The position numbers were made by a program, and so were the translations under genes. A stretch of 64,000 nt of DNA from Zychaea mexicana (taxonomy: Eukaryota; Mucoromycota; Mucoromycetes; Mucorales; Lichtheimiaceae). The notes under the pieces are model-generated. The model ran no database searches. It had not been told where the DNA came from and saw only the letters and a list, made by a program, of their open reading frames with translations. The stretch lies in contig NW_026516669.1 in NCBI RefSeq assembly GCF_025766255.1, forward strand, positions 744,001 through 808,000, in the 5' to 3' direction. Each line of letters begins with the position of its first letter. The stretch's first letter is position 1. Shown piece after piece: positions 35,101-46,228 of the stretch.

Positions 35101-36224
35101 TCGAATATGCCCCTGCTATCCCAGCGCGTCAGCACCAGCTGGGAGCTTTGCCAGAGATCCGTAACAGCGAAATGTACAGATCGTACACAGCGTTCCTCGA
35201 CATACTCGCTGAAAAGCGCCAGGCTAACAACGAAGATCTATTGATCCTAACAGTCTACTTAATCCTCCAAGAGCGGCTTGGCGAGGCACGAAAAATGTAT
35301 CAACGCATCCACCCAGCAGCAGCAACGATTCAACATGACTATCTTGGTGCGTACCTGGAAACCCGTGTACGTGCTGATCTAGTTGATGCGACGACCTTGG
35401 ATCTTAGTGGTGTGCGCGAGATCGCTGAAAAGTATATCCACTGCAGCCAGCTTAAATGGCGCAAGATGTTTGCAAGCCTTCGCGACTTTGTCGACGAAGT
35501 GGAACGACAGCAGCACAGCAATAACAAGGATGACCAGGACTCAGTCATGCCAGAGCGACAACAAGCACAAGCGATTCTCACTGAGCCAGTTTTGGACTTT
35601 GATCTCGAGCAAAATGAGCTTGTACTCCACTACTCCAAGGTGAAACAAGTTGAAATCCGGTACTACAAGACGGACGTGGAGGCCATGTTCTCTCATAACC
35701 CATTCAATCGATCATCGGATGCTGGTTGGGTCAAGCCGCACGTGATACAGAAGATCGATCTGAACGCGAGTGATAGTGATGAAGTTGAAGAACAGTTGGA
35801 GCCTTATGAAGTGATTGGTGTCGGTAAAGCCAATATCAAGACGCGTCGTATCTCTTTGCCAGGTGATATCACCCATGCAATTGTTCAAATTAATGGGGGC
35901 GGATTAAAACGTCGTAAGCCGTACTTTTCTCACTCGCTGTTGGTCCACCTTGTCGAGTCCTACGGTATGGTGCGTGTTGCGGACAAGGCCTCGAGACGAC
36001 CTATCGCCGGTACCTACGTCAAAGTTTATGCACGTCTCAAGGAAAGCCAAGCTGTGGAGTTTTGGAAAGATGGCTACACTGGTTTGAATGGTGTGTTTGA
36101 TTATGTCAATGTCACCGAGGCCAGCTTGGAGAAACTGCAAAAGGTGGATAAGTTTAGCTTGCTTGTTTCTTCAGTTAAAAACGGAGCAGTTGTGGAGGAG
36201 GTATATCCACCTTCCAGCTGCTGA
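29182..36224 (+). CDS. Very large protein of unknown function (about 2,235 aa), macroglobulin-like beta-sandwich segments
   Basis: I do not recognise a named orthologue. Five exons (29182-30147, 30253-30825, 30895-31546, 31627-34271, 34353-36224) give 2,235 aa in one frame. The last intron has a GC donor (GCAAGT). There is no signal peptide or membrane segment, so it is likely cytosolic. The first 320 aa are helical and charged. Residues from about 470 look like beta-sandwich domains: RGAWVVDFVGGRESCRAIIQ, then GHLFRILDEKNAPVDAKILY. The very C-terminus is similar (RPIAGTYVKVYARLKESQ, FWKDGYTGLNGVFDYVNV). This style resembles MG domains of alpha-2-macroglobulin-family proteins, but the CGEQ thioester motif is absent. 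Other landmarks are a Pro stretch near 33370, poly-Gln near 33650, an acidic patch at 33698-33845 and a helical block at 34850-35500. Function is unknown. Confidence 0.85.
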
Positions 36225-37085
36225 ACATCGTGCTTTACCCCTTTCGTTCCCTCTCTCTTGTTATTTTCCAGCCCAACCAGTTGAATACAAAGCGGACTAA
36301 TAAAGACAGTTGGGATTTGTGATATTGCGTTTTACATACTACTCTATGCTGCACCTTTATGGTCCAGGATCACCCTGGTCAATCGACAACTAGCTCAAGA
36401 TCTGGATTCTCGTTGCACAGCAAGTCCGCTGTTTTGGGTCTAAATTCTTGCTATCCACATCATTCATCCTACGTGCAGGCATACAGTATATGCGTGTCGT
36501 ACGGATAGGTATGTGCTCAGGAAATGAAAGATGATAATGGCTCTCTATCACGAGAGCAGCGAGTAAATGTTTCAACTCGTCTTCTTTTTCCCAAAAAAAA
36601 AATTAATGATTCTCACAAAGGGATGATGAGAAGCATTATCCGAGATTAAGCAATCGATGGTAAGACGTAAGCAGGTTGCACAAGGCAAGCAAGATGTCGG
36701 ATATAGAGATGCCTTTTTGATTTAACCGGACGACTAAGCTAACAGTACGTCCATTTAAAGCGCATTTGTCCATGTTTAATGTTGGTCCTCACGTAGTACA
36801 GCAAAGAAAACTGTGATCCGCATCTGATAAAAAATGGATCTGATTAAGTATAATAATAGCTTATAGCACACCATTGCACAATATATGGATCTTTTTCCTT
36901 CTTTGTACGTCCCTCCCTCTGGCGCGCTGCCCCCGATCTTTGATCTCACCCATACGATGTACTGCGCTCATGGTAAAAAAAATCAAGTTTTCGGAACTGG
37001 ATATAAATGGCGTTTACAACGGAAGCATTTTCTTCATTCTGTCCTATTCTTTCCCGCTTTCATATTGGCTGGAAAAATTTGCAGA
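36225..37085. other. Intergenic region before the MFSD1-like gene
   Basis: About 860 bp containing the 3' end of the large gene (AATAAAGA at 36298-36305, a probable polyadenylation signal) and the upstream region of the transporter. Nothing else is recognisable. Confidence 0.5.
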
Positions 37086-39360
37086 ATGTCTAGCGTTAAG
37101 GAACAATACGACGAGAAAGCACAGCAAGACGTTATTCGTGATGACGCCGTAGACAAGATCGAGTTTGAGGACCAGCACTATGAAGAGACCGGCCTTCACG
37201 AAAGCGATGCAGCTTTAGCAAATGCTCCATGGAAATATAAAATGATCGCACTGGCTACAGCGCTCATGTTGCCTGGTATGAGATTTACTGCTATATATAT
37301 ATATATATCGATTATACTTGAAAACTTGCACAACAGGACAATGTAGTCTTACGAACACACATTCTTATTATTTTTGACAAACTAGTTGGTTCACACTTTT
37401 CTGGAGCTGCTCTTGGTGCAATGAAGGCCTCGTTAAAAGAGGTAAACACTCGATCATATTTTAAGGCATCTACATATATATAACTAAGCAACCACCATAT
37501 CAACAAATATCCTTAGAACCTGATGATTAGCAACACTCGTTATGGTGTGCTATCTTCCTCTGTATCCATTATAAACACGGTCTTCCCGGTCCTTGGCGGT
37601 TTCTTTATTGATGTAGGCAGTCTTTTAGCTCATAATGTTCACCTTGTAGCACCAGAGCTTTTCTCACCCCGTTTGCCTTGCTACTTTAGACATTTGGTAC
37701 TGTTTGGGGTACCCTTGTCATCAATTTTATGATTTTGCTCGGTAGTTTGCTGACTGCCATAGCCGCTCATGTTGGTCAGTTTCCATTAATGGTCGTGGGT
37801 CAAGTGGTCTTTGGCATTGGCAGTGGCCTTATTGTGACCATGCAAGAATCACTGCTATCAAAGTGGTTCCGTACGAAGTATCTCGCCCTTGCTATTGGCA
37901 TGCAGCTTTCCATCAGTCGTCTTTCTACTTTTTTAGGTACGCTTGTCTCGAACCCTATTTCCGAACGAATGGATGATTGGGTCTGGGCATTCTGGTTGGC
38001 GTTGATCCTCTGTGGCTTTTCCATCATTATGAACTTGATTTATGCCTATGTCTTGCACCATCTACAAGGTGCTGTCGTGACAAAGACTGAAATCCTCCGT
38101 ATCAAGGCCAAGAAGACCGTACATGTTCGCTCGCTTTTGAAATTTCCTCCTTATTTTTGGCATATTATTCTTATCGAATTCATTTTTGCTGGTAAGTGGG
38201 ATAGGGTTTAGTATCAGCTGTTCCAAACGTCGCAGCCTTTAATTGTAACTCTACATTCTCTTAATTTAACAGCGGTTTGGACCGTGCACCAATCCGTTGC
38301 TACAGAGCTCGTTCAAATCCATTTTGGTACCACACAAAAGCTTGCTGCATACAAGGCCAGTGTATCCCAAGTTGTGCCTATTGTCGTAACGCCAATACTG
38401 GGTGTTTTCATTGATCTCGTAGGTCAACGTGTTAAAATATGCAAGTATTCAAGACTACTACTGTACATTTTTAACGGTCATTGTCTCGTCTATCATATTC
38501 TTGGTTTTTACTAACCGAGAACACACATTACAGTGCTATTATCTGCTGCCTTCTTTGTTATTAGTTGTGGGTTACTAGGCTGGACCTACGTCGAACCTAT
38601 TGCTGGTATGATCTTGTACAGCTTCTCGCTTGCTTTTGGTCCTATCACTATGATCACGTCTATCGGTATGATCCTGCCATCAGACTATATTGGCACTGGT
38701 TTGGGCCTTTTCAAAAGCTCCAACAACATCGGTAGTTCGATTTTGGACATCATTGTCGGTATAGTCCAGGATAACACAGAAGGAGAAAAGTACACAGGTA
38801 AGTTCGTTGCGGTCACCAAATGAAATACATTAAAAGAACGAGTGTAACAACAGTCTCACGTACACAAAAAACAACTTCTAGGTGTCATGACCGTGTTCGT
38901 CATTTTGGGCTGTGTCGGCTTCATGATTATTTGCGGTCTGTACTTCACTCAGCGAATTTACTTGAAGAATCTCCTTGAACTTGGTCGCTCGAAGCGCGAA
39001 GAACGTAAGACTGATCCCACAAAAAGAACCTGGGCTATATATATAATATTGGTCTGTATGTATCATTATGACCGATACTTATCATTGCACTCTCTATTAC
39101 CATGTCTTATGTAGGCATGACAGAAATCAACGACAAAGAACTTTTTCTTACCAAACAAGGCTTGGATTCGCTTAATAATAAAACGACCACCAACTTCAAT
39201 TATTTTGCTATCGGGATCTATGTTTTCTTTGGCATCTGTGCTTGGGTCCTCTTTTTCGTTTTTGCAGTCACTGGAAAGGCAAGTGCAAGAGAGATGAGTT
39301 ATTTAGGATTGTTACATGGTCAAGACTAACTTCTTTTGTAATATATAGGTTTCCTTCTAA
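37086..39360 (+). CDS. MFSD1-like major facilitator superfamily transporter
   Basis: This is a twelve-helix MFS carrier most like MFSD1, a lysosomal transporter of small peptides in animals; the substrate here is unknown. It starts MSSVKEQYDEKAQQDV at 37086 with an acidic cytosolic N-terminus. Exons encode NTRYGVLSSSVSIINTVFPV, LGGFFIDTFGTVWGTLVINF, VVGQVVFGIGSGLIVTMQES, FRTKYLALAIGMQLSISRLS and DYIGTGLGLFKSSNNIGSSI, with clear alternating hydrophobic segments. Six or more introns occur. The last intron appears to use a GC donor at 39279 with a perfect CTAAC branch site and acceptor at 39348, giving the ending TGKVSF and stop 39358-39360. Read-through would instead add 16 residues and stop at 39329. 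Confidence 0.85.
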
Positions 39361-40145
39361 TAGATATCCTTACTGTGTATTGATATCTTGTTTCGCACGC
39401 CAGTGATCAACTTATCCCCACCTATTATTAAATACGCTGCACACTGTTATCTATATTTCACCCCACTCTATTTTTGCTTATCCCCACTACTATTGCTTTA
39501 ATAAAATTGTCATAATTAATACTACAATCCAAGACACACCTGGCTATTCTGCTGTGTTCCATTAATTAAAGCACCACCCATCACCTTTTAATCGTTAATA
39601 TGTACTCGTTCTAGTATTTTTCCGCCGTGGAAAGGTCATAATCAGTGCTTACTGTACTTACCCCGATTTAATTGATTCTTTGTGTTCAAAGGTTTGTTTT
39701 CTCTTTCATTTTTACTCTTCACACCTGGTGTTAGATGTTGACTTTAGATATGAACACTAAACGTACGATTTCAGCCTGCTTACATTTTGCTTATCTTGAC
39801 TTTTCTGGGACGACTTAAGCATAAAGGTAAATACTGCATATGTATGATGTAGGCAAAAAGTTAATAATAGGGTGTTTGATAATGCTGTGTAATAGCAAGA
39901 GTTTATTCATTGGTGGGTAATCTTACAATATACGCAATATTCGGATAGCAACCAAGTAAAAGTTTATGCTTGCTGCATTACGATTATTACCGAGGGTAGG
40001 GTTCTGTGGAGGAGTGAGCCTCGGCAGCACTGAGTGGCGGAGTCTAGTCGAATTTTTTTTTCCTTTAATAAATCCAGTTAAGCAAACTTGGTTCAGATCA
40101 ATTGATCGATCGATTGTTCAGAATTCTCATCGCAACTACTTCAAA
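39361..40145. other. Intergenic region before the CCDC137-like gene
   Basis: About 785 bp, A/T-rich, with several AATAAA-like strings (for example near 39498-39504) that could end the transporter transcript. No coding or RNA gene signal is seen. Confidence 0.5.
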
Positions 40146-41181
40146 ATGCCCCACAAACGAGTAAAAGCAAGCTTAAGAAAGAAGCAAGAGTATGTATTTT
40201 TTGTTTGTAGCTCTATCATTTCGGAAGATTAACGAACGCAGAGTTGATCTCCCAGTGACAACTTCGAAATCGGACGACACCCCCAAGTCATTTGCTCGGC
40301 TATTTAGGTATAAGGATATCACCGAAAAGAAGCAAAAGGAAAAGCAAGATGCAAAGAAAAGAGAGAAAGAAAAGGTAAACTATATTGAGAGGCTATCAAA
40401 GAGACGCATTTTTGTCTGTAAAAGCAGAGAGGAAAGCTGCAGGGAGTGTGAGCGAGTGAATGAGTGAGTGAGTGAGTGAGTGAATAAAGTGTACAGTGGT
40501 GATGAAAGCGTCAGTGTAGTAAAAAAGCAGTAATAGGAAGAAGAGCTCAAGATTCGTAAAGGCGAACGATTACGGGAGTTTAACGAACGAGTCAACAAAA
40601 AATATCAACAAGATTTTATACAAGCAGTTAAAGCAACAAAGCCGCTCAGTCAGCGCAAACGACGTAATCGAGAGTCTAGGAAACAAAAGCAGCAAGAAAA
40701 AAAGCAACGTCAGATGGACCAGTACGGTGGCCGAGATTTTGATGATCTGAAGGACAGCGTCAAGTTTGGCGAAGTAGCTGATGCACCACCTACTTTCACA
40801 AAGATTCCCAAAGCACGCGGTCGAGGCAGAGAGGTAATTGACTCGGGATCGAGTAGAAAGAGAGAGAGATGAACCGAGAGAGATGATGACGATGGGCATA
40901 TACCGTATTCAACAAACAAAATGCCAGCCGTTCTGATGCTATACTATTACTCTTTTGTCGGATGAAATCAGACGTTGGAGGCCAAGACACGTGAAGCTGT
41001 ATCATCAGACGAAGACGAAGGCATGAAGCAGCTCAAAGCATCGCACAAGCGTAAGCTGCAGAACATGAGTGCATCAGCGCGCAAGACGTTGGATGGGGAG
41101 CGCGAGCGTGCGATCGAAATGTATCGAGCAAAGAAAGCCAAGAAGATGGTTGCATCAGGATTAACACCGCTCACGTCTTGA
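40146..41181 (+). CDS. CCDC137-like nuclear coiled-coil protein
   Basis: Highly charged Lys/Arg/Glu-rich protein resembling CCDC137, a nucleolar/chromosome-periphery protein of poorly defined function. It starts MPHKRVKASLRKKQEVDLPV; intron 1 (GTATGT to AACGCAG) joins KKQE to VDLPV in frame. The middle exon is a charged helix (FNERVNKKYQQDFIQAVK, RKRRNRESRKQKQQEKKQRQ). The family signature DSVKFGEVADAPPTFTKIPK is present, followed by the C-terminal helix DGERERAIEMYRAKKAKK and the stop at 41179-41181. Intron 2 (40375 to about 40541) carries a GAGT microsatellite (about 40463-40484). Assignment rests on the VKFGEVxxAPPT motif and the C-terminal RERAIExYRxxK helix. Confidence 0.85.
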
Positions 41182-41622
41182 TGATGTAGAATGAAGCAAA
41201 TAATAATGTATAAATAAACAAAAGAGGGACGAAGAAAGGAAAGAAAAGGCAGAGGACAAGAAGATATATCCGAACGTGGAATGCCCATTTGTTTTATGGT
41301 TGGTTGGTTATTGCAAACGACTTAAAATCTTCCGACTGGTCATTCCAGTACGAACGACCTGTGTTGCTGTTGTTGTTTTTGTTGTTGTTGTTGTTGTTGT
41401 TGTTGTTGGTGCTGCTGCGGTTGTTGTTGTTGTTGAGGATAACCGCAGACTTGCCCAAAGATCAGTAATATATCGCCGATCTCGGTTCGGTTGCCAACGC
41501 CTCGATTGAATATAAAATAACCCAATTTTGACGCTTCCTCCCCCATCCTCATCATCTGCACTTCATATCTTCATCTCTTTCATTTCATCCTTTTCATACA
41601 TAACAACAACATATTCATAAGC
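41182..41622. other. Intergenic region with GTT repeat and promoter of the secreted-protein gene
   Basis: About 440 bp. Apart from the trinucleotide repeat listed separately, the 80 bp before 41623 are C/T- and CA-rich (CATAACAACAACATATTC just before the ATG), a typical highly expressed fungal leader. Confidence 0.5.
41361..41439. repeat. GTT/GTTGCT trinucleotide repeat
   Basis: A run of GTT units interrupted by a few GCT/TTT variants, about 80 bp. It lies in the intergenic region between the CCDC137-like and secreted-protein genes and is not part of either model. Confidence 0.9.
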
Positions 41623-42773
41623 ATGCGCTTTTCGCTTTCTCTCATCTCCACCGCTATGTTGGCCACCATGGCCATGGCTGCTCCCGCCACTCCTCAGGAG
41701 AACAACAACAGTGAACTCGACGTCGCTCCCGCTCAGAATGTTGCCCTCCAAATGGGTGAGAAATTCGAGCCTTTCAACTGGATGGCCGCTGAAGGTGAAG
41801 GCATGTCGGCCGACCGCACTTTCACCTTGAACCTTGCCGAGCCTGCTCAGCTTCAAATCACCGACTACAAGCTTGGTATGTACTCTTCTTTTTCATTTTC
41901 TTAAAGACCTTTTTATTTGCTAACTGGCTTTTTGTTCATCCACTAGGCGGTGACTCCTTCGAGATCATGGATAACGGTGAAGTCCTTGGCATGACCAGCG
42001 AAGCCGCTAACGACGAGGAAGCATTCGCCGCCACCCCCGAAGAGGCTCTCCAGGATGAGCGCTTCAGCCATGCCGTCTTTGACTTGGCTCAGGGTGAGCA
42101 CGAAATCACTATCAACGTTGCCAACTCTCCCTTCGCTGATGGCACTGGTGCTGTCCGCGTTGTCCAGAAAGTCCAGGCTCTCTACGAGAAGAAGGGCGGC
42201 AAAGGCAAAGGCAAGAAGGGTGGATGGGGAGACGATGATGACGAATGGGATGATGACAAGGACGACGACAAGTGGGATGACGACGAAGACTGGGAAGACG
42301 ACGATGACGAATGGGATGACAAGGACGACGACAAGAAGGGCGGCTGGGGCGATGACAAGAAGGGCGGCTGGGGCGATGACAAGAAGGGCGGCTGGGGCGA
42401 TGACAAGAAGGGCGGCTGGGGCGACGACAAGAAGGGTGGATGGGGCGACGACAAGAAGGGCGATTGGGAAGATGACAAGTGGGATGGCAAGAAGGACTGG
42501 GACAAGAAGAAGACCGTCTATGTCTACTACACCGTACCTGGTGCCGAAAGTTCTCCCTCGACCGTGACACTTACTACGACCTCCGTTCGCCCCACGACCA
42601 AAACCGTTACCGTCACTTCTAGCAGCTTCCAGTCGCCTGTTCCTCTCGAGACCCGCTACATCACCACCCCCACTGCCTTCGTCACTGAAGAGGCCACCGA
42701 GACAAGCTTTGTCACTGAAACCGCCACCGAAACCGAGCTCAACTTCCTTGAGCTTCCTTTCTTGACTCTTTAA
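41623..42773 (+). CDS. Secreted protein with Gly-Trp-Asp-Lys octapeptide repeats
   Basis: Function unknown. A clear signal peptide (MRFSLSLISTAMLATMAMAA, then APATPQ) opens the protein. An N-terminal globular domain follows, with LAEPAQLQITDYKLGGDSFE, then IMDNGEVLGMTS, and later FDLAQGEHEITINVANSPF. This pattern resembles small beta-sandwich secreted domains. After KKGGKGKGKK comes a very acidic Trp/Asp segment and tandem KKGGWGDD repeats, then KKTVYVYYTVPG. A Thr/Ser-rich stalk (VTLTTTSVRPTTKTVTVTSS) follows, with a hydrophobic end ELNFLELPFLTL. One intron (about 41877-41945) joins in frame. The Thr/Ser stalk would be O-mannosylated, pointing to the cell wall or surface. No clear GPI site is seen. 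Confidence 0.88.
42330..42473 (+). repeat. 24-bp coding tandem repeat (KKGGWGDD units)
   Basis: Six units of 24 bp beginning GACAAGAAGGGCGGCTGGGG; five encode the same octapeptide and the sixth is divergent (KKGDWEDD). Silent GAT/GAC and GGC/GGT changes between units show some age, but the first four are almost identical, consistent with ongoing expansion or contraction. Confidence 0.95.
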
Positions 42774-43323
42774 ATGGTTCTTCTTTTTCCATCACCAAAG
42801 CTCCACTCTTCTCTTACCCGTTTTAATCACATGAATTGTCTAGTATAATCTTCTGCTTTTATTGGTTCAAGTTTTTGTCGTTTCTTTCCCTTTTCTTCTA
42901 TACTACCATTAGAACCTTACATAATAAAATGAATCCGTTTGCTTTATATAAAACCTGCTTTTATTTCATATTATAAAGTTAATAGCAATCTCATAAACTT
43001 TAATATATTGTTTTTAAATTCTATTAGAGCGACAATGCTTCTGCAGATACACATCATCTTATGCCTTATGGATGCAACGTTGAGCTCAATATACGAAAAC
43101 CTTTAATTTCCACTACAGTACGTTTAGCATCACATTATTAGAACTACTTCTTGAGTATCACTATGATCAAGTATATAGAAGGACTTCAAATTCCGACGGA
43201 GGAAGAGGGTTATCGTGCCCAAATGCTTGGTGATATGAAACTTCCTCTTTCTACAGACCGATAGTAAGTATACAAGGGCGAATCTGCATCCATCCATCCA
43301 TCCTTCTAATAGCACGATCATAG
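42774..43323. other. Intergenic region before RPL12
   Basis: About 550 bp. It contains a polyadenylation-like AATAAAATG near 42922 and, before RPL12, CATCCATCCATCC at 43289-43301. Otherwise A/T-rich with nothing recognisable. Confidence 0.5.
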
Positions 43324-44216
43324 ATGCCTCCAAAATTCGATCCTTCCGAGGTCAAGATCATCTACCTCCGTGCCACTGGTAAGAGCTCTCAAGAAAAAGT
43401 CTTGGATATACGTTGAAATATTAAAATGAATTTCTCAATTACTCTTTAGGTGGTGAATTGGCTGCTTCTTCGGCATTGGGTAAGCCAGAAACAATTTTGT
43501 GTTCCCGATTCAACAGTTGACGAAAAAGCGCACACACCTCTACATACGACGAATTTGGACTTACACGCAAAAATATCTCCCAACAAATTTAATTAGCCCC
43601 CAAGATTGGTCCTCTTGGTTTGTCGCCCAAGAAGGTTGGCGAAGACATCATGAAGAACACTAAGGACTGGAAGGGTCTCCGTGTCACCATCCAGTTGACC
43701 ATCCAGAACCGTCAGGCTCAGGTTGCCGTTGTCCCTTCGGCCTCGTCATTGGTTATCAAGGCTCTTAAGGAGCCCCCACGTGATCGCAAGAAGGACAAGA
43801 ACAGTACGTGTTATATCCTTTCTTGCTGTGCAGAAGATTATCTGGAATACTTTTTTTGCGAGTATGAGTTAAATTTAACATGCGTTCTGTCTTCAATATC
43901 TAGTTAAGCACACTGGTAACATTGCTCTTGAAGATATCATTGAGATTGCCCGCACTATGCGCTTCAAGTCGTTCGCTCGTGAGTTGAGCGGCACCGTTAA
44001 GGAAATCCTCGGTACTGCCAACTCTGTCGGCTGCACTGTCGACGGTCAGAGCCCCAAGGATCTTTGCGACGCCATCGATGCCGGTGAGGTCGAAATTCCC
44101 GTAAGTATTTAAAAGGGAAGAAACACGGATAAACATGTGGTTGGGTATACATAAGTGGTGTGTCAAACTGACTCCATGTTCTTTTCTATTCTGTTGCATA
44201 ACATTAGGAGAAATAA
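43324..44216 (+). CDS. RPL12: 60S ribosomal protein L12 (uL11)
   Basis: uL11 sits at the base of the P-stalk on the large subunit and helps bind translation GTPases. Exons join as [40 protein letters not shown] and [20 protein letters not shown], then the C-terminal RNA-binding domain with [40 protein letters not shown] and AGEVEIPEK. Total 165 aa, the normal size. Four introns, three very close to the 5' end, which is typical for fungal ribosomal protein genes. The last exon is only three codons (GAG AAA TAA at 44208-44216). Confidence 0.97.
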
Positions 44217-44318
44217 GCGTCTTTCTTTTTCAACGGGGATAACAATAAAAAAGTTGACATATTCGACAAATTCAAAAGACATAGAATGGATTCATGTTAT
44301 GTTTAATTCGTTGGCTAT

Positions 44319-45891
44319 TTACGTGACTTTGACGACGAGTTTACCCATTGTCTGGTTGCTTTCCATGGTGCGGTGGGCCTCGGCAATATCTTTCCAATCG
44401 AATTCTTTGTCAATGAACAATTTGTAGGATTCACTGGGCTTTGCAAAGTGCTCTTCGACTACGTGCTTGTAGATAGCATCGCGGAGGCGGGTCTGGTATT
44501 CGAGTGAGCGGCTGCGCAATGCTGATCCTTCAACCTAGTAAGAGTGGCGATAAAGAATCAAATAAGGATATGGTAGTATGAATATGAATAATGTTTCTTA
44601 CGGTCACTTACTCTAAGACGCTTTTTGAGCAAAGGAGCGATATTGACGCCATCCAGCACGGCACCTAAAACCCAAATTAACAATGCGTTAAGTGCTATTC
44701 CTATGAGGCACGTAGCTTTTATATGATGTTTCATTAACACAGCAAATCAAGCATAGGATCACACGTACCCGAAAGGAAAGCCAAAAGGACCATACGACCA
44801 TCAATAGCAAGCGTAGCAATGTTTTTGTCAAAATAGTCCTTGCCAACAAAGTCGACAGTAGCATTGACTCCTTTGTTTGCTGTTTCTTGCGCAATCTTGT
44901 TTACAAGAACCAAAATCTTTTAATAACGATAGTAGTGTACAAGCAGCAAGACATTAGTACATACCACGGCTGCCCAGTCCTCGGTCTTGTAATTGATACC
45001 ACGCGTCGCCCCAAGACTTTCACAGAATTTTGTCTTTTCATCCGATCCAGCCGTGACAAAGATACGGTTTGCACCGGCCTGTTTGGCCAACTGAATGGCA
45101 GCAATACCAACGCCTGAAGCACCAGCATGGATCAAAATGTCCTCTCCGGCTTTCAATCCAAGCACGAAAAAGAGCGCTTGGTAGGCCGTGAACCAAGTTT
45201 CAGGAATTGCCGCAGCTTGTTGAAAGCTCAATGCATCCGGCTTCGGCATAGCAAGCTCTTGTTCCATCACCGCGTACTATTTGTCATTGATCAATAAGGC
45301 TATTTGTTTTTCCTTTGCAATTTGATGGAATGTTTGATGCGCGCGTGTGTGTGTACCTCAGCATAGCCACCACCACCCATGAGACCGAAAACAGCGTCTC
45401 CTGGCTGGAATTTGGTAACTACGTTACAGATACAAAACACGTCAGTTTTTTTTTGCGTATCCCTTACAAAAAAACTTAAAACTCGTCCGCGTTGTTATTA
45501 GTTACCGCTTTGGCCAACCGATTCGACAATGCCAGAAACTTCGACACCGAGAATCTCGCTTGCACCCGGAGGTGGTGGGTAAGCGCCTTGACGTTGGTTG
45601 ATGTCCATGCGATTCAAGCAAAAGCATTTGACCTATTTAAGCGTAACATTTACACCTAAACTTTTGCGATTTGTAATACAGAATAAACGCTTTTCCTTCT
45701 ACGCGTAAACGCAATAAGGCTTACCTTGACAAGAATTTGCGTGTCTTTGGGTGTAGGGGTAGGACATTCGCCAATGTATAACTGAGAGGCGTCACCTATA
45801 TCACTCTGTAAGAGCTGCTTTCTTTCACAGTTTATGTCGAGTATTTATCTCAGCGGTTATTACCTGGTTGTCTTACGAGTACTGCACGCAT
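44319..45891 (-). CDS. Zinc-independent quinone oxidoreductase, PIG3/TP53I3-like (MDR superfamily)
   Basis: NADPH-dependent quinone reductase of the medium-chain dehydrogenase/reductase superfamily. Seven or so exons run from ATG 45891 ([10 protein letters not shown]) to TAA 44319. The N-terminal GroES-like domain has [20 protein letters not shown] and [18 protein letters not shown], typical of the PIG3 branch. The Rossmann domain has [33 protein letters not shown] (the AxGxVG-type NADP loop) and [18 protein letters not shown]. The C-terminus is [16 protein letters not shown]. No zinc-ligand cysteine pattern is visible. It probably detoxifies quinones and other redox-active compounds; the in vivo substrate is unknown. 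Confidence 0.92.
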
Positions 45892-46228
45892 TTGATTTGT
45901 AATAATGCAAAAGAGAAAGCAATTAAGATATCGCGGGATGGAAACCTCGCATCCGCTTTTTCCCATGCTCTCTTTTTTTTTGCTGAGTTGCGTTTGGAGT
46001 TTCAAATAATCTGCAAAAAGCATTTGGTCAGTGCTAATGCGCGGTGTATCATATCTGGAATACACTTGACACGGGTAAAAGATGTTCATTGCCTTGAACG
46101 ACACCCTCGTCCTTCGCTCCCCTCCCTTGGATATGGTAGTGCTTACACTACAAGAAGAACTTAAAATTTATATATATATATATATATATATAAGAATATT
46201 GTATGTACATCTATTGCCAAATTGAATA
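45892..46228. other. Intergenic region upstream of the quinone oxidoreductase
   Basis: About 340 bp between the oxidoreductase start and the 3' end of the sugar transporter, both on the minus strand. It carries a TA dinucleotide repeat at 46168-46192 and otherwise nothing recognisable. Confidence 0.5.
46168..46192. repeat. TA dinucleotide repeat
   Basis: An uninterrupted TA run of about 25 bp just downstream of the sugar transporter stop codon. Confidence 0.9.

Noticed and set aside
42055..42570. Alternative frames in the secreted-protein repeat (Thr/Arg-rich plus strand; Ser/Pro/Arg-rich minus strand)
   Set aside because: Shifted or antisense reading of the 24-bp repeat; the signal peptide and in-frame intron support the main frame.
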